A program made the position numbers and the translations under genes. 5,407 nucleotides of DNA. It comes from Dialister sp. UBA6422 (GTDB taxonomy: Bacteria > Bacillota > Negativicutes > Veillonellales > Dialisteraceae). The notes beneath the pieces were generated by a model. It searched no databases, was not told the DNA's origin, and saw only the letters and a program-made list of their open reading frames with translations. Location: assembly GCA_002439665.1 (NCBI GenBank), contig DJPC01000004.1:240-5646 (forward strand). The letters run 5' to 3'. This document shows, one piece after another, positions 1 to 4,865 of the stretch (its first letter is position 1; every line of letters begins with the position of its first letter).

Positions 1-428
1 AAAGAAACGATCATACTGATGATGGCTGTTTTTTTATAAGCATAGGGCGTTTTTTCTGATGAAAGTGCATTCCGGCGGGTCAGATATAATCCGGTCAATG
101 GAAGAACGATCAACATGAAAATCATAAAAATATGATCGTCTAAAAGCAATGCTAGATTGGCGCCAAGAGAAGAACCGAGAAAAGCACAAAGGACACAGGT
201 CAGGGACAATTTCCAAGGAATAAAACCACTTTTGGCATATTTGAATGTGGCCAGTACTGTACCCATGGTGGAGCTCATCTTATTGGTGGCAATGGCATTG
301 TGTACAGGAAGGCCTGAAATCAAATAAGCAGGCAAAGAAATAAGTCCACCGCCGCCAGCAATGGCATCTACAAATCCGGCCAACATGACCAAGGGACATA
401 TGATAGCATATTGCAAAAAAATATCCAT
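1..428 (-). CDS. TauE/SafE-family membrane transporter, N-terminal part (runs off window)
   Basis: Reading the minus strand from ATG at 428-426 gives 142 residues without a stop up to the window edge; a full family member is about 250 residues, so the C-terminal part lies outside. The start MDIFLQYAIICPLVMLAGFV is hydrophobic, followed by DAIAGGGGLISLPAYL (residues 21-36) and NAIATNKMSSTMGT (44-57). This G-G-G-G-L-I-S-x-P block and the A-T-N-K segment are hallmarks of the TauE/SafE (DUF81) family of integral membrane proteins, linked to export of sulfite, sulfoacetate and other organosulfur anions. More hydrophobic segments lie at about 74-95 and 98-117. The start is supported by AAAGGAG six bases upstream. 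It is transcribed divergently from the DUF1294 gene, and a Fur-like box overlaps its likely promoter. The family call is firm; the substrate cannot be read from sequence. Confidence 0.9.
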   Translation of the reverse strand, partial: MDIFLQYAIICPLVMLAGFVDAIAGGGGLISLPAYLISGLPVHNAIATNKMSSTMGTVLATFKYAKSGFIPWKLSLTCVLCAFLGSSLGANLALLLDDHIFMIFMLIVLPLTGLYLTRRNALSSEKTPYAYKKTAIISMIVS

Positions 429-456
429 GGAGGCTCCTTTTCATTGAATAAAAACA

Positions 457-486
457 TTGGCAACTAAAAAATATATTATGTAAAAT
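457..486 (+). promoter_or_regulatory. Candidate promoter of the DUF1294 gene
   Basis: TTGGCA (457-462) and TAAAAT (481-486) are 18 bases apart and each matches consensus at 5/6. The start would fall near 493, directly at the Fur-like box, leaving a leader of about 118 bases. A perfect TATAAT also occurs at 490-495 but has no recognisable -35, so the exact promoter is uncertain. Confidence 0.35.
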
Positions 487-492
487 AAATAT

Positions 493-511
493 AATAATGA
501 TAATCATACAC
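493..511. promoter_or_regulatory. Fur-family operator (Fur-box-like)
   Basis: The 19 bases match the classical Fur box GATAATGATAATCATTATC at 15 positions, including an unbroken 14-base run (494-507). The core ATGATAATCAT is a perfect inverted repeat around a central A, and TGATAAT (498-504) is a full Fur/PerR-type half-site. It lies between two divergent genes, over the predicted -10/start of the transporter and next to the predicted start of DUF1294 transcription. Repression by a Fur-family regulator with metal as co-factor is the expected behaviour. Whether it is Fur, PerR or another paralogue cannot be decided here. Confidence 0.55.
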
Positions 512-531
512 TGATTGCATAGGAATAACAA
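503..531 (-). promoter_or_regulatory. Candidate promoter of the TauE/SafE gene
   Basis: On the minus strand TTGTTA (526-531) and TATGAT (503-508) are separated by exactly 17 bases. They match the -35 and -10 consensus at 4/6 and 5/6. The expected start is near 496, giving a leader of about 70 bases to the ATG. The Fur-like box overlaps the -10 and the start point. The region is AT-rich, so chance promoter-like matches are common. Confidence 0.45.
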
Positions 532-554
532 GAGAAATACCTTATTGTGATCAA

Positions 555-584
555 GGGATGTCTATCATGCGCGCATGGGATGTC
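555..584. repeat. Direct repeat GGGATGTC flanking a 12-bp palindrome
   Basis: GGGATGTC occurs at 555-562 and 577-584, a 22-base period or about two helical turns. Between the copies is the perfect palindrome CATGCGCGCATG (566-577), a GC-rich island in an AT-rich spacer. It sits in the predicted leader of the DUF1294 gene, just before the ribosome binding site. The arrangement looks like a protein-binding site, but no known regulator is recognised. Confidence 0.4.
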
Positions 585-610
585 ATCTTAGGAGGGCCAA
601 GGGGGATTTT

Positions 611-859
611 ATGATTCATTGGATATTTTATTTTATAGGGATTAACATCGTGACATTTATCATATATGGTATAGATAAGTGGAAAGCCATTCATGGTGCT
701 TGGCGCATTTCTGAAAGAAATTTGCTTCTTTTGGCTATAGCAGGAGGCACTTTAGGAGCGTATGTCGCTATGTATGTTTTTCGTCATAAAACGAGACATG
801 AGAAATTTGTTTATGGTATACCTTTCATTGCCATTTGCCAGATTCTGATTTTTGTTTAA
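611..859 (+). CDS. DUF1294 family small membrane protein
   Basis: This is an 82-residue protein. The conserved DUF1294 pattern is clear: Y-G-x-D-K at residues 19-23, W-R-I-S-E at 31-35, L-L-L-L-A-I-A-G-G-T-L-G-A at 38-50, and M-x-x-x-R-H-K-T at 54-61 followed by a conserved Phe at 66. Hydrophobic stretches at about 2-20, 36-54 and 68-82 suggest three membrane segments. The biochemical function of the family is unknown; some members are fused to a cold-shock domain, but this one stands alone. ATG 611 is preferred because AAGGGGGA lies about five bases upstream and the protein then opens directly with its first membrane segment. The in-frame ATG at 575 would add 12 atypical residues and has no ribosome binding site. 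The TAA stop is embedded in a parS-like site. Confidence 0.85.
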   Translation: MIHWIFYFIGINIVTFIIYGIDKWKAIHGAWRISERNLLLLAIAGGTLGAYVAMYVFRHKTRHEKFVYGIPFIAICQILIFV

Positions 860-868
860 CGTGAAACA
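853..868. promoter_or_regulatory. parS-like ParB site, 15/16 match, overlapping the DUF1294 stop
   Basis: TGTTTAACGTGAAACA differs from the parS 16-mer TGTTTCACGTGAAACA only at position 6 (C to A). That base is the middle of the TAA stop codon (857-859); the consensus base would give a serine codon and read-through. The bases that separate parS from Noc sites (G2 and A7) are retained. Partial ParB binding is plausible. Confidence 0.65.
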
Positions 869-922
869 TTTTGATATGTATTTTCAATTAGTAAATTGCA
901 TTGGCTAATAGGGAATCAAAAT

Positions 923-955
923 TTATTTGCAAAGATTGGGATTTCTTGCAAATAA
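923..955. repeat. Perfect 10-bp inverted repeat upstream of the ADP-ribosylglycohydrolase-like gene
   Basis: TTATTTGCAA (923-932) and TTGCAAATAA (946-955) are exact reverse complements separated by 13 bases. The centre is near 939, about 55 bases upstream of the -10 box. No T-run follows, so a terminator is unlikely. Spacing between arm centres (23 bases, about two turns) suits an operator or activator site. The rest of 860-992 holds CTGCCAA twice (956-962 and 970-976, 14-base period), the second copy overlapping the -35, and TTGGC at 901-905. Confidence 0.45.
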
Positions 956-969
956 CTGCCAACTACGTA

Positions 970-998
970 CTGCCAATCAACGGTGGGTATGGTATAAT
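970..998 (+). promoter_or_regulatory. Extended -10 promoter for the ADP-ribosylglycohydrolase-like gene
   Basis: A perfect TATAAT (993-998) is preceded by TGG, forming an extended -10 element. A weak -35 (CTGCCA, 970-975, 4/6) lies 17 bases upstream. The expected start is near 1005, giving a leader of about 130 bases. A 7-bp inverted repeat, CGTACTG (966-972) and CAGTACG (1014-1020), brackets the promoter. Confidence 0.65.
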
Positions 999-1013
999 AT
1001 AAACAATATGATA

Positions 1014-1135
1014 CAGTACGGGTATCAGCACTTGATTTTCGTACCGATGAGGAAGTTTCTGTAACACGTAACAGGAACTTTTCTTTTCCTGCGAAATAGA
1101 GGTGGTACGGTGTAGTTAAGCAAAGGAGGAGAAAA
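1014..1135 (+). promoter_or_regulatory. Structured leader RNA with possible ribosome-binding-site sequestration
   Basis: The pyrimidine tract 1079-1090 can pair along its whole length (12 pairs, two of them G-U) with 1124-1135, which contains the Shine-Dalgarno AAAGGAGG and the first base of the start codon. Two competing hairpins use the same tract: 1053-1062 with 1071-1080, and CAGGAA (1072-1077) with TTCCTG (1086-1091). A further pairing, CGTACC (1040-1045) with GGTACG (1104-1109), competes with GTACG (1016-1020) pairing to CGTAC (1040-1044). The loop contains AGGTGGTACGGTG (1100-1112), resembling a T-box sequence at 10/13 positions. Alternative folds suggest translational control, but no known riboswitch class is recognised, and purine/pyrimidine tracts pair easily by chance. 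Confidence 0.35.
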
Positions 1136-2199
1136 TGGCGGAGAGTGATAGATTTCGTGGAGCACTCTTAGGATGTGCATCGGGAGATGCGTTGGGGTAT
1201 CCGCTACAGAATTTCTCCGTCGGTCGTATTCAGCGGAAATTTGGACCATTTGGCTTACGGACACTGGTACGGGATGCCAAAAATGGACGGAAGGCACCTG
1301 TGTCGGATAATACTCAGATGGTACTGGCTACGATAGATGGAATTTTGTGGGCCGATGCAAAAAAATTGGATATAGTGGATGGTATCTATAGAGGCTATAT
1401 GCGCTGGTTCTATAGTCAGACTGGAGAAGAGCCGCGTAGTGGTCAGCGTACATGGATGCGCAGGCAGTCTCATGAAAGAGAATTTTGTTTGGTTCGAGAA
1501 AAATTTATGCATGCTAGGCGCAATCCAGAGGAAGGTCTCCTTAATGCCTTCTCTAGAGATACTAGAGGATCTGTGAGAGTCAAAGTCAATGATAGTAAGG
1601 GCAGTGGTGCATTGATGCGTGCCGTTCCTATTGGGTTGATCTTGGCAGGAGATAGCAAACTGGCATTTGACACTGCAGTGAATGCGGCAGCTCTATCTCA
1701 CTCCAATCCGGTGGCCTATTATTCAGCAGGCGCATTGGCAGCTCTTATTTCTTGCTTAATGTATGGGCTGACACTTCCCAAATCCTTGGAACGAGTGGAA
1801 GTATTGCTAAGCAAAATGCATAAAACGAATTCCATTTTATCTCTCCTTTCTGCTGCAGAAGGACAGGCCAATAACCATCCGGCAGGAAAGAGCGGTACGT
1901 GGGATCATTTAGATGCGCTGGCTTCTTTGGGAAATGGAAGTCAAGCTGACGAAGCATTGGCTATGGCCGTTTATATCGCATTGGCTGTAGATGATCCATT
2001 GGATGCTTTGATTGTAGGTGCCAATCATAGCGGTAAGAGTAATACTGTATCTGCTTTGGTAGGAGCTATAGAAGGGGTACGGTTTGGAGCAGGTTTCATG
2101 CCTGAGTATTGGTCAGATATTTTGGAAGGACAAGAAGCTCTTTCTTTTATGACTGATAAATTATACTATGTATATCAGAAATACCATCCTGGAAAATAA
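1135..2199 (+). CDS. ADP-ribosylglycohydrolase-fold protein with degenerate metal site
   Basis: This 354-residue protein belongs to the DraG/ARH family, which removes ADP-ribose from proteins or small molecules using two metal ions. Family landmarks are in order: GALLGCASGDALGYPLQ (9-25), S-D-N-T-Q-M (57-62), GSGALMRAVPIGL (156-168), A-A-L-S-H-S-N-P (185-192), ADEALAMAVYIAL (271-283) and NHSGKSNTVSALVGAIEGV (297-315). Active members have D-D-T in the second motif and G-D-S-D-S/T in the last. Here these read D-N-T (58-60) and G-K-S-N-T (300-304), so three metal-binding aspartates are replaced by N59, K301 and N303. The frame is intact and the fold motifs are kept, so this is not a decaying pseudogene in the usual sense. 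It may be a pseudoenzyme that binds ADP-ribose-like ligands, like human ARH2 or J1 crystallin, or may use altered chemistry. The start is set by AAAGGAGG five bases upstream. It appears monocistronic, with its own promoter and a terminator downstream. Confidence 0.88.
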   Translation: MAESDRFRGALLGCASGDALGYPLQNFSVGRIQRKFGPFGLRTLVRDAKNGRKAPVSDNTQMVLATIDGILWADAKKLDIVDGIYRGYMRWFYSQTGEEPRSGQRTWMRRQSHEREFCLVREKFMHARRNPEEGLLNAFSRDTRGSVRVKVNDSKGSGALMRAVPIGLILAGDSKLAFDTAVNAAALSHSNPVAYYSAGALAALISCLMYGLTLPKSLERVEVLLSKMHKTNSILSLLSAAEGQANNHPAGKSGTWDHLDALASLGNGSQADEALAMAVYIALAVDDPLDALIVGANHSGKSNTVSALVGAIEGVRFGAGFMPEYWSDILEGQEALSFMTDKLYYVYQKYHPGK

Positions 2200-2224
2200 T
2201 GTAGGGAGCAGATGACTGGAATCA

Positions 2225-2240
2225 TGTTTCATATGAAACA
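2225..2240. promoter_or_regulatory. Variant parS-like palindrome with CATATG centre
   Basis: TGTTTCATATGAAACA equals the parS consensus except for the two central bases (CG to TA), and its flanks extend it to a perfect 20-bp palindrome (2223-2242). It lies 26 bases after the stop of the preceding gene. It could be a weaker ParB site or the site of a related protein. Its symmetry argues against chance. Confidence 0.5.
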
Positions 2241-2286
2241 TGAGAATAAAAGAGTATTATACCTGTTCCTTTTGCGTAACAAAGAA

Positions 2287-2374
2287 AAATACCACTATCA
2301 TCAAGGGATAAAGGTTATGCGGTTTACGATCGATTCATAACCTTTGACAAGCTGGATGATAGCGGTGTTTTTTT
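2287..2374 (+). terminator. Two-tier hairpin terminator after the ADP-ribosylglycohydrolase-like gene
   Basis: The outer stem 2291-2302 pairs with 2355-2366 (11 of 12 positions; one A-C mismatch), flanked by an A-run (2285-2289) and a T-run (2368-2374) that lengthen the helix. Inside it, AAAGGTTATG (2310-2319) pairs perfectly with CATAACCTTT (2336-2345) around a 16-base loop. The strong stem directly followed by seven T residues fits intrinsic termination. At about 80 bases it is much larger than usual, so it could also be the 3' end of a small RNA or a relic of a small inverted-repeat element. Confidence 0.75.
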
Positions 2375-2423
2375 ATTTGTGATATCAGATAAAATCCGTC
2401 CAATGGATTACCTTTAAAAGCCA

Positions 2424-2439
2424 TGCTTCACATGAAACT
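2424..2439. promoter_or_regulatory. Degenerate parS-like site (13/16)
   Basis: TGCTTCACATGAAACT matches the parS 16-mer at 13 positions, with changes at 3, 9 and 16. It abuts the candidate -35 box of the next transcription unit, so a protein bound here could affect that promoter. Taken alone it is weak; its place between better sites makes it more credible. Confidence 0.35.
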
Positions 2440-2465
2440 TGACGCTTGCCTTAATATGGTAAAAT
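2439..2465 (+). promoter_or_regulatory. Candidate promoter of the DUF2156-GNAT operon
   Basis: TAAAAT (2460-2465) is preceded by TGG, forming an extended -10. TTGACG (2439-2444) is a 5/6 match to the -35, although the 15-base spacer is short. Transcription would begin near 2472, giving a leader of about 180 bases that contains a small hairpin (2558-2578, loop CTAC) and an exact parS site. No gene is seen between 2200 and 2653; the stretch holds this promoter, the terminator and the three parS-like palindromes. Confidence 0.45.
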
Positions 2466-2581
2466 AAAAATAGCAGTATTCAAAATTTTAAATATAGAAT
2501 GAGGATTATGGATTAGAAATAAAAAGTCATTCTTGTTTATGTTTTTTCATAACTGGCCTCAAGGGCTACCCCTTGGAGAAA

Positions 2582-2597
2582 TGTTTCACGTGAAACA
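2582..2597. promoter_or_regulatory. parS: parS site, exact consensus
   Basis: TGTTTCACGTGAAACA matches the ParB/Spo0J binding consensus TGTTnCACGTGAAACA at every position and extends to an 18-bp perfect palindrome (2581-2598). ParB loads at such sites as a CTP-dependent clamp, spreads along DNA and recruits the segregation and SMC machinery. It lies 56 bases before the DUF2156 start codon, so within its predicted leader. G2 and A7 mark it as parS rather than a Noc site. Confidence 0.9.
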
Positions 2598-2653
2598 TGA
2601 CACTGGTGGATTTTATATTTCTCAATTCCTAATCCCTGCAGTAAGGAGAAAAG

Positions 2654-3535
2654 ATGAATTTCAATCCATTTAGAATAGAAGATAAACCTCTCATTGATGG
2701 CTATTTCCATGTTCATCATTATGAACAAATTGATTGCACATTCAATACCTTATTTTTGTGGCAAACAGCCTATGATACTTCATGGGCTGAGGAAGATCAT
2801 ATTTTATTTGTTAAAGCAGGCCACGGGAAAGATACATTTTTCCTGCCCCCTTTTGCACAGGAAGAAGAAGATTTCCGCCATGGATTGGACTTGATTCACC
2901 AGGAATATGATAAGCTAGGATTGCCTTTCCGTTTGAAATCCGCATCTAGATGGGTGACAGAACGCATTGAAAGCATCTGTCCTGGAAAATATGATTTCAT
3001 AGAAGATAGAGACAATGAAGAATATGTGTATCGCACAGCGGATATGATCCAGCTACCAGGAAAGAAACTTCGGATGAAGAAAAATCATTTGAATAGTTTC
3101 CTTCGTCAGTATTCTGATTATCAGTATGAATCCATTACCAAAGATAATATGAAAGATGCGCAGGAAGGGATTCATGATTGGTTTGTCCGTCATGGAGATA
3201 TTGAAGAGGAAGAAGAAGCGATCAAGCTTTGCTTTGACCACTGGGATGAATTGGGGGTCAAAGGTGCTATTATTCGTATTTATGGAAAAGTAGAAGCCTT
3301 CACCAACGGGGATTTGGTGAATGATAAAATGGCTCATATTATTTTTGAAAAAGCAAACCCCAACATTCGCGGCCTGTACCAGGCTATTAATCGGGATTTC
3401 TTGATTCACGAATTTGCTAATACTGAATTTGTCAATCGAGAAGAAGATTTGGGAATCCCAGGTCTTAGAGAAGCCAAAATGGGATACAACCCAGACCATT
3501 TGACAGAGAAATTTGATGTGGTTTTGAAAAAATAA
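2654..3535 (+). CDS. DUF2156 (phosphatidylglycerol lysyltransferase C-terminal-like) protein
   Basis: This 293-residue soluble protein is recognisable as DUF2156, related to the catalytic GNAT-like domain of MprF, which uses aminoacyl-tRNA to modify membrane lipids. Diagnostic segments are the N-terminal CTFNTLFLWQTAY (28-40), the basic LPGKKLRMKKNHLNSF (134-149), GKVEAFTNGD (211-220), a lipid-ligase-like F-E-K-A-N-P-N-I-R-G-L-Y (231-242) and NREEDLGIPGLREAKMGYNP (261-280). It lacks the membrane-spanning part of MprF, so it is a free-standing domain; its acceptor is unknown. An acidic run, I-E-E-E-E-E-E (183-189), is present. TAAGGAG five bases upstream fixes the start. The Eis-like acetyltransferase follows after 75 bases with no evident terminator, so the two are probably co-transcribed. 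The family call is strong; the reaction is inferred. Confidence 0.85.
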   Translation: MNFNPFRIEDKPLIDGYFHVHHYEQIDCTFNTLFLWQTAYDTSWAEEDHILFVKAGHGKDTFFLPPFAQEEEDFRHGLDLIHQEYDKLGLPFRLKSASRWVTERIESICPGKYDFIEDRDNEEYVYRTADMIQLPGKKLRMKKNHLNSFLRQYSDYQYESITKDNMKDAQEGIHDWFVRHGDIEEEEEAIKLCFDHWDELGVKGAIIRIYGKVEAFTNGDLVNDKMAHIIFEKANPNIRGLYQAINRDFLIHEFANTEFVNREEDLGIPGLREAKMGYNPDHLTEKFDVVLKK

Positions 3536-3563
3536 GGGTGAGTTGTTGAAAACCCTAAAGACT

Positions 3564-3579
3564 TGTTTCACGTGAAACA
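3564..3579. promoter_or_regulatory. parS: parS site, exact consensus, inside a 34-bp perfect palindrome
   Basis: A second exact TGTTTCACGTGAAACA lies between the stop of the DUF2156 gene and the start of the acetyltransferase gene. Its symmetry continues nine bases beyond each end, making 3555-3588 a perfect 34-bp palindrome. As RNA it would form a strong hairpin in the intercistronic spacer, but no T-run follows, so termination is not expected. Because the palindrome reads the same both ways, it creates false MFHVKQ-type ORF starts on both strands. Confidence 0.9.
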
Positions 3580-3610
3580 AGTCTTTAGCGGGTCATATAC
3601 GGAGTCAATC

Positions 3611-4861
3611 ATGAACGTACGCAAAGCAACAAAAGCGGATGAAGCAATTGTGAAATCCCTCTGGGGATATTGCTTTGAAAAACCATCGGATCCTTTTTTC
3701 GGATGGTATTTTCAGAACCTTTGCCATATGGAAGAAGTTCTAGTGGGAGAAGAAAATGGGCAAATCGCCTGCGACTTGCATCGCCGTCCTTATACGATTC
3801 AAGTAAGAGGAAAGTCTTTTCCTGTAGATTACATCGTCGGAGTAGCGACTCATCCAGCGGCTCGCGGTAAGGGATATGCCAGGGAATTGCTTCGCGGAGA
3901 ATTTCATTTGGCAGAAAAAGAAGGAAAATCTTTAGTCATCTTGATGCCATCGGCTGCTTCTTTTTATTTACCTATGGGATTTGGATTTTACGTGCATCAG
4001 TGGGAGCGGAAAGCGTCACCAGAACGCTTATCTGCTATCAGTGAAAAACCTGTTTTCTGTGCTACGTTAACCGATGATAGCAGATGGCAAGAATTAGCCT
4101 ATGTGTATGACCAGTATACAAAATATCGGAATGGATATGCTTTGCGTGATGAAGCATCCTGGAAGACCCATATACAAGGGGCATTGCTAGAAGGGTACGT
4201 GGCCGTCATATATGACAATAAGAAACCTATCGGATATTTATGCTATACCTTGGAAGATAGAAATCTGATGGTGAGCGAAATGGCTTTTGTCAATGAAGCA
4301 GGGCGAAGGGGAATCTATGCCTATATGGCTGGGCATCAAGGTTCTATAGATACTTGCACATGGCAGGAACCATTGGATGATACATCTTTTCGCTATTGGA
4401 ATGATGGAGCGGAACACTGTTATATTCAAAATCGGACATTCCCATATATGCTCGGGCGGGTGACAGATCCGGTGAGCGCTTTTGATGGGATTTCTTGTGA
4501 TACCACTTGCGCGGGGAAAATTGCTTTTCAGCTCACCGATTCATTCTTTCCAGAAAATAGTGGATTGTATATCTTAGAAGCAGAAAATGGTCGTATTCGA
4601 GCTTTGAGGGAAGATTCTCTTAAGTCTCACGTGGGGGATGTTTCAGGAGGCCCCTTAGGGGATTGTATTTCCAAGCCAGCCTTTAGTCTATCTGCTTCTT
4701 GCCTGGCAGAATGGCTTTTGGGAGCGGCAGATATATCTGAACTTTTACAGTTAGAAAAAGCACAATGGTTGATTCAAGGAAAAAGGGAAAGACAGGAAGT
4801 CCAATCTCTGGCAGATGCTATGCTCCCGAAGCAAAAAAATTGGATCAATGAATGGTACTAA
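3611..4861 (+). CDS. Eis-like GNAT N-acetyltransferase
   Basis: This 416-residue protein has the size and three-part layout of Eis-type acetyltransferases: an N-terminal GNAT domain (about 1-135), a second GNAT-like domain (about 150-285) and an SCP2-like C-terminal domain (about 290-416). The acetyl-CoA pyrophosphate loop is V-G-V-A-T-H-P-A-A-R-G-K-G-Y-A (76-90). Y119 in SFYLPMGFGF aligns with the general-acid tyrosine of mycobacterial Eis, and the chain ends in an aromatic residue (NEWY), consistent with the family's use of the C-terminal carboxylate as catalytic base. It likely acetylates amines such as aminoglycosides, polyamines or peptides, but the physiological substrate is unknown. 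ATG 3611 has GGAG six bases upstream and opens with the typical GNAT start MNVRKATKADEAIV. An upstream TTG at 3563 lies within the parS palindrome and is rejected. Confidence 0.88.
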   Translation: MNVRKATKADEAIVKSLWGYCFEKPSDPFFGWYFQNLCHMEEVLVGEENGQIACDLHRRPYTIQVRGKSFPVDYIVGVATHPAARGKGYARELLRGEFHLAEKEGKSLVILMPSAASFYLPMGFGFYVHQWERKASPERLSAISEKPVFCATLTDDSRWQELAYVYDQYTKYRNGYALRDEASWKTHIQGALLEGYVAVIYDNKKPIGYLCYTLEDRNLMVSEMAFVNEAGRRGIYAYMAGHQGSIDTCTWQEPLDDTSFRYWNDGAEHCYIQNRTFPYMLGRVTDPVSAFDGISCDTTCAGKIAFQLTDSFFPENSGLYILEAENGRIRALREDSLKSHVGDVSGGPLGDCISKPAFSLSASCLAEWLLGAADISELLQLEKAQWLIQGKRERQEVQSLADAMLPKQKNWINEWY

Positions 4862-4865
4862 AAAG

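Noticed and set aside
280..531. Minus-strand 83-codon open frame overlapping the transporter start
   Set aside because: It is an out-of-frame shadow of the TauE/SafE reading frame, which has the family motifs and the ribosome binding site.
575..610. Earlier ATG for the DUF1294 protein
   Set aside because: The added residues (MGCHLRRAKGDF) are not typical of the family, and the ATG sits in a palindrome without a ribosome binding site.
1100..1112. Full T-box riboswitch call for the ADP-ribosylglycohydrolase-like leader
   Set aside because: The motif deviates at three of 13 positions, the predicted leader is only about 130 bases with no clear Stem I, and the downstream gene is not an amino-acid or tRNA gene. 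It is kept only as a resemblance within a finding.
2537..2728. Minus-strand 63-codon open frame over the parS site and the DUF2156 start
   Set aside because: It overlaps the ribosome site and start of the DUF2156 gene antisense, reads through parS, and has no recognisable features.
3053..3580. 175-codon minus-strand open frame antisense to the DUF2156 gene
   Set aside because: It also starts inside the parS palindrome, lies fully antisense to a strong family match, and its translation resembles no protein family.
3563..3610. Upstream TTG start giving the acetyltransferase 16 extra residues beginning MFHVKQ
   Set aside because: The extra residues are the translation of the parS palindrome, no ribosome binding site precedes the TTG, and ATG 3611 has a GGAG and a normal GNAT N-terminus.
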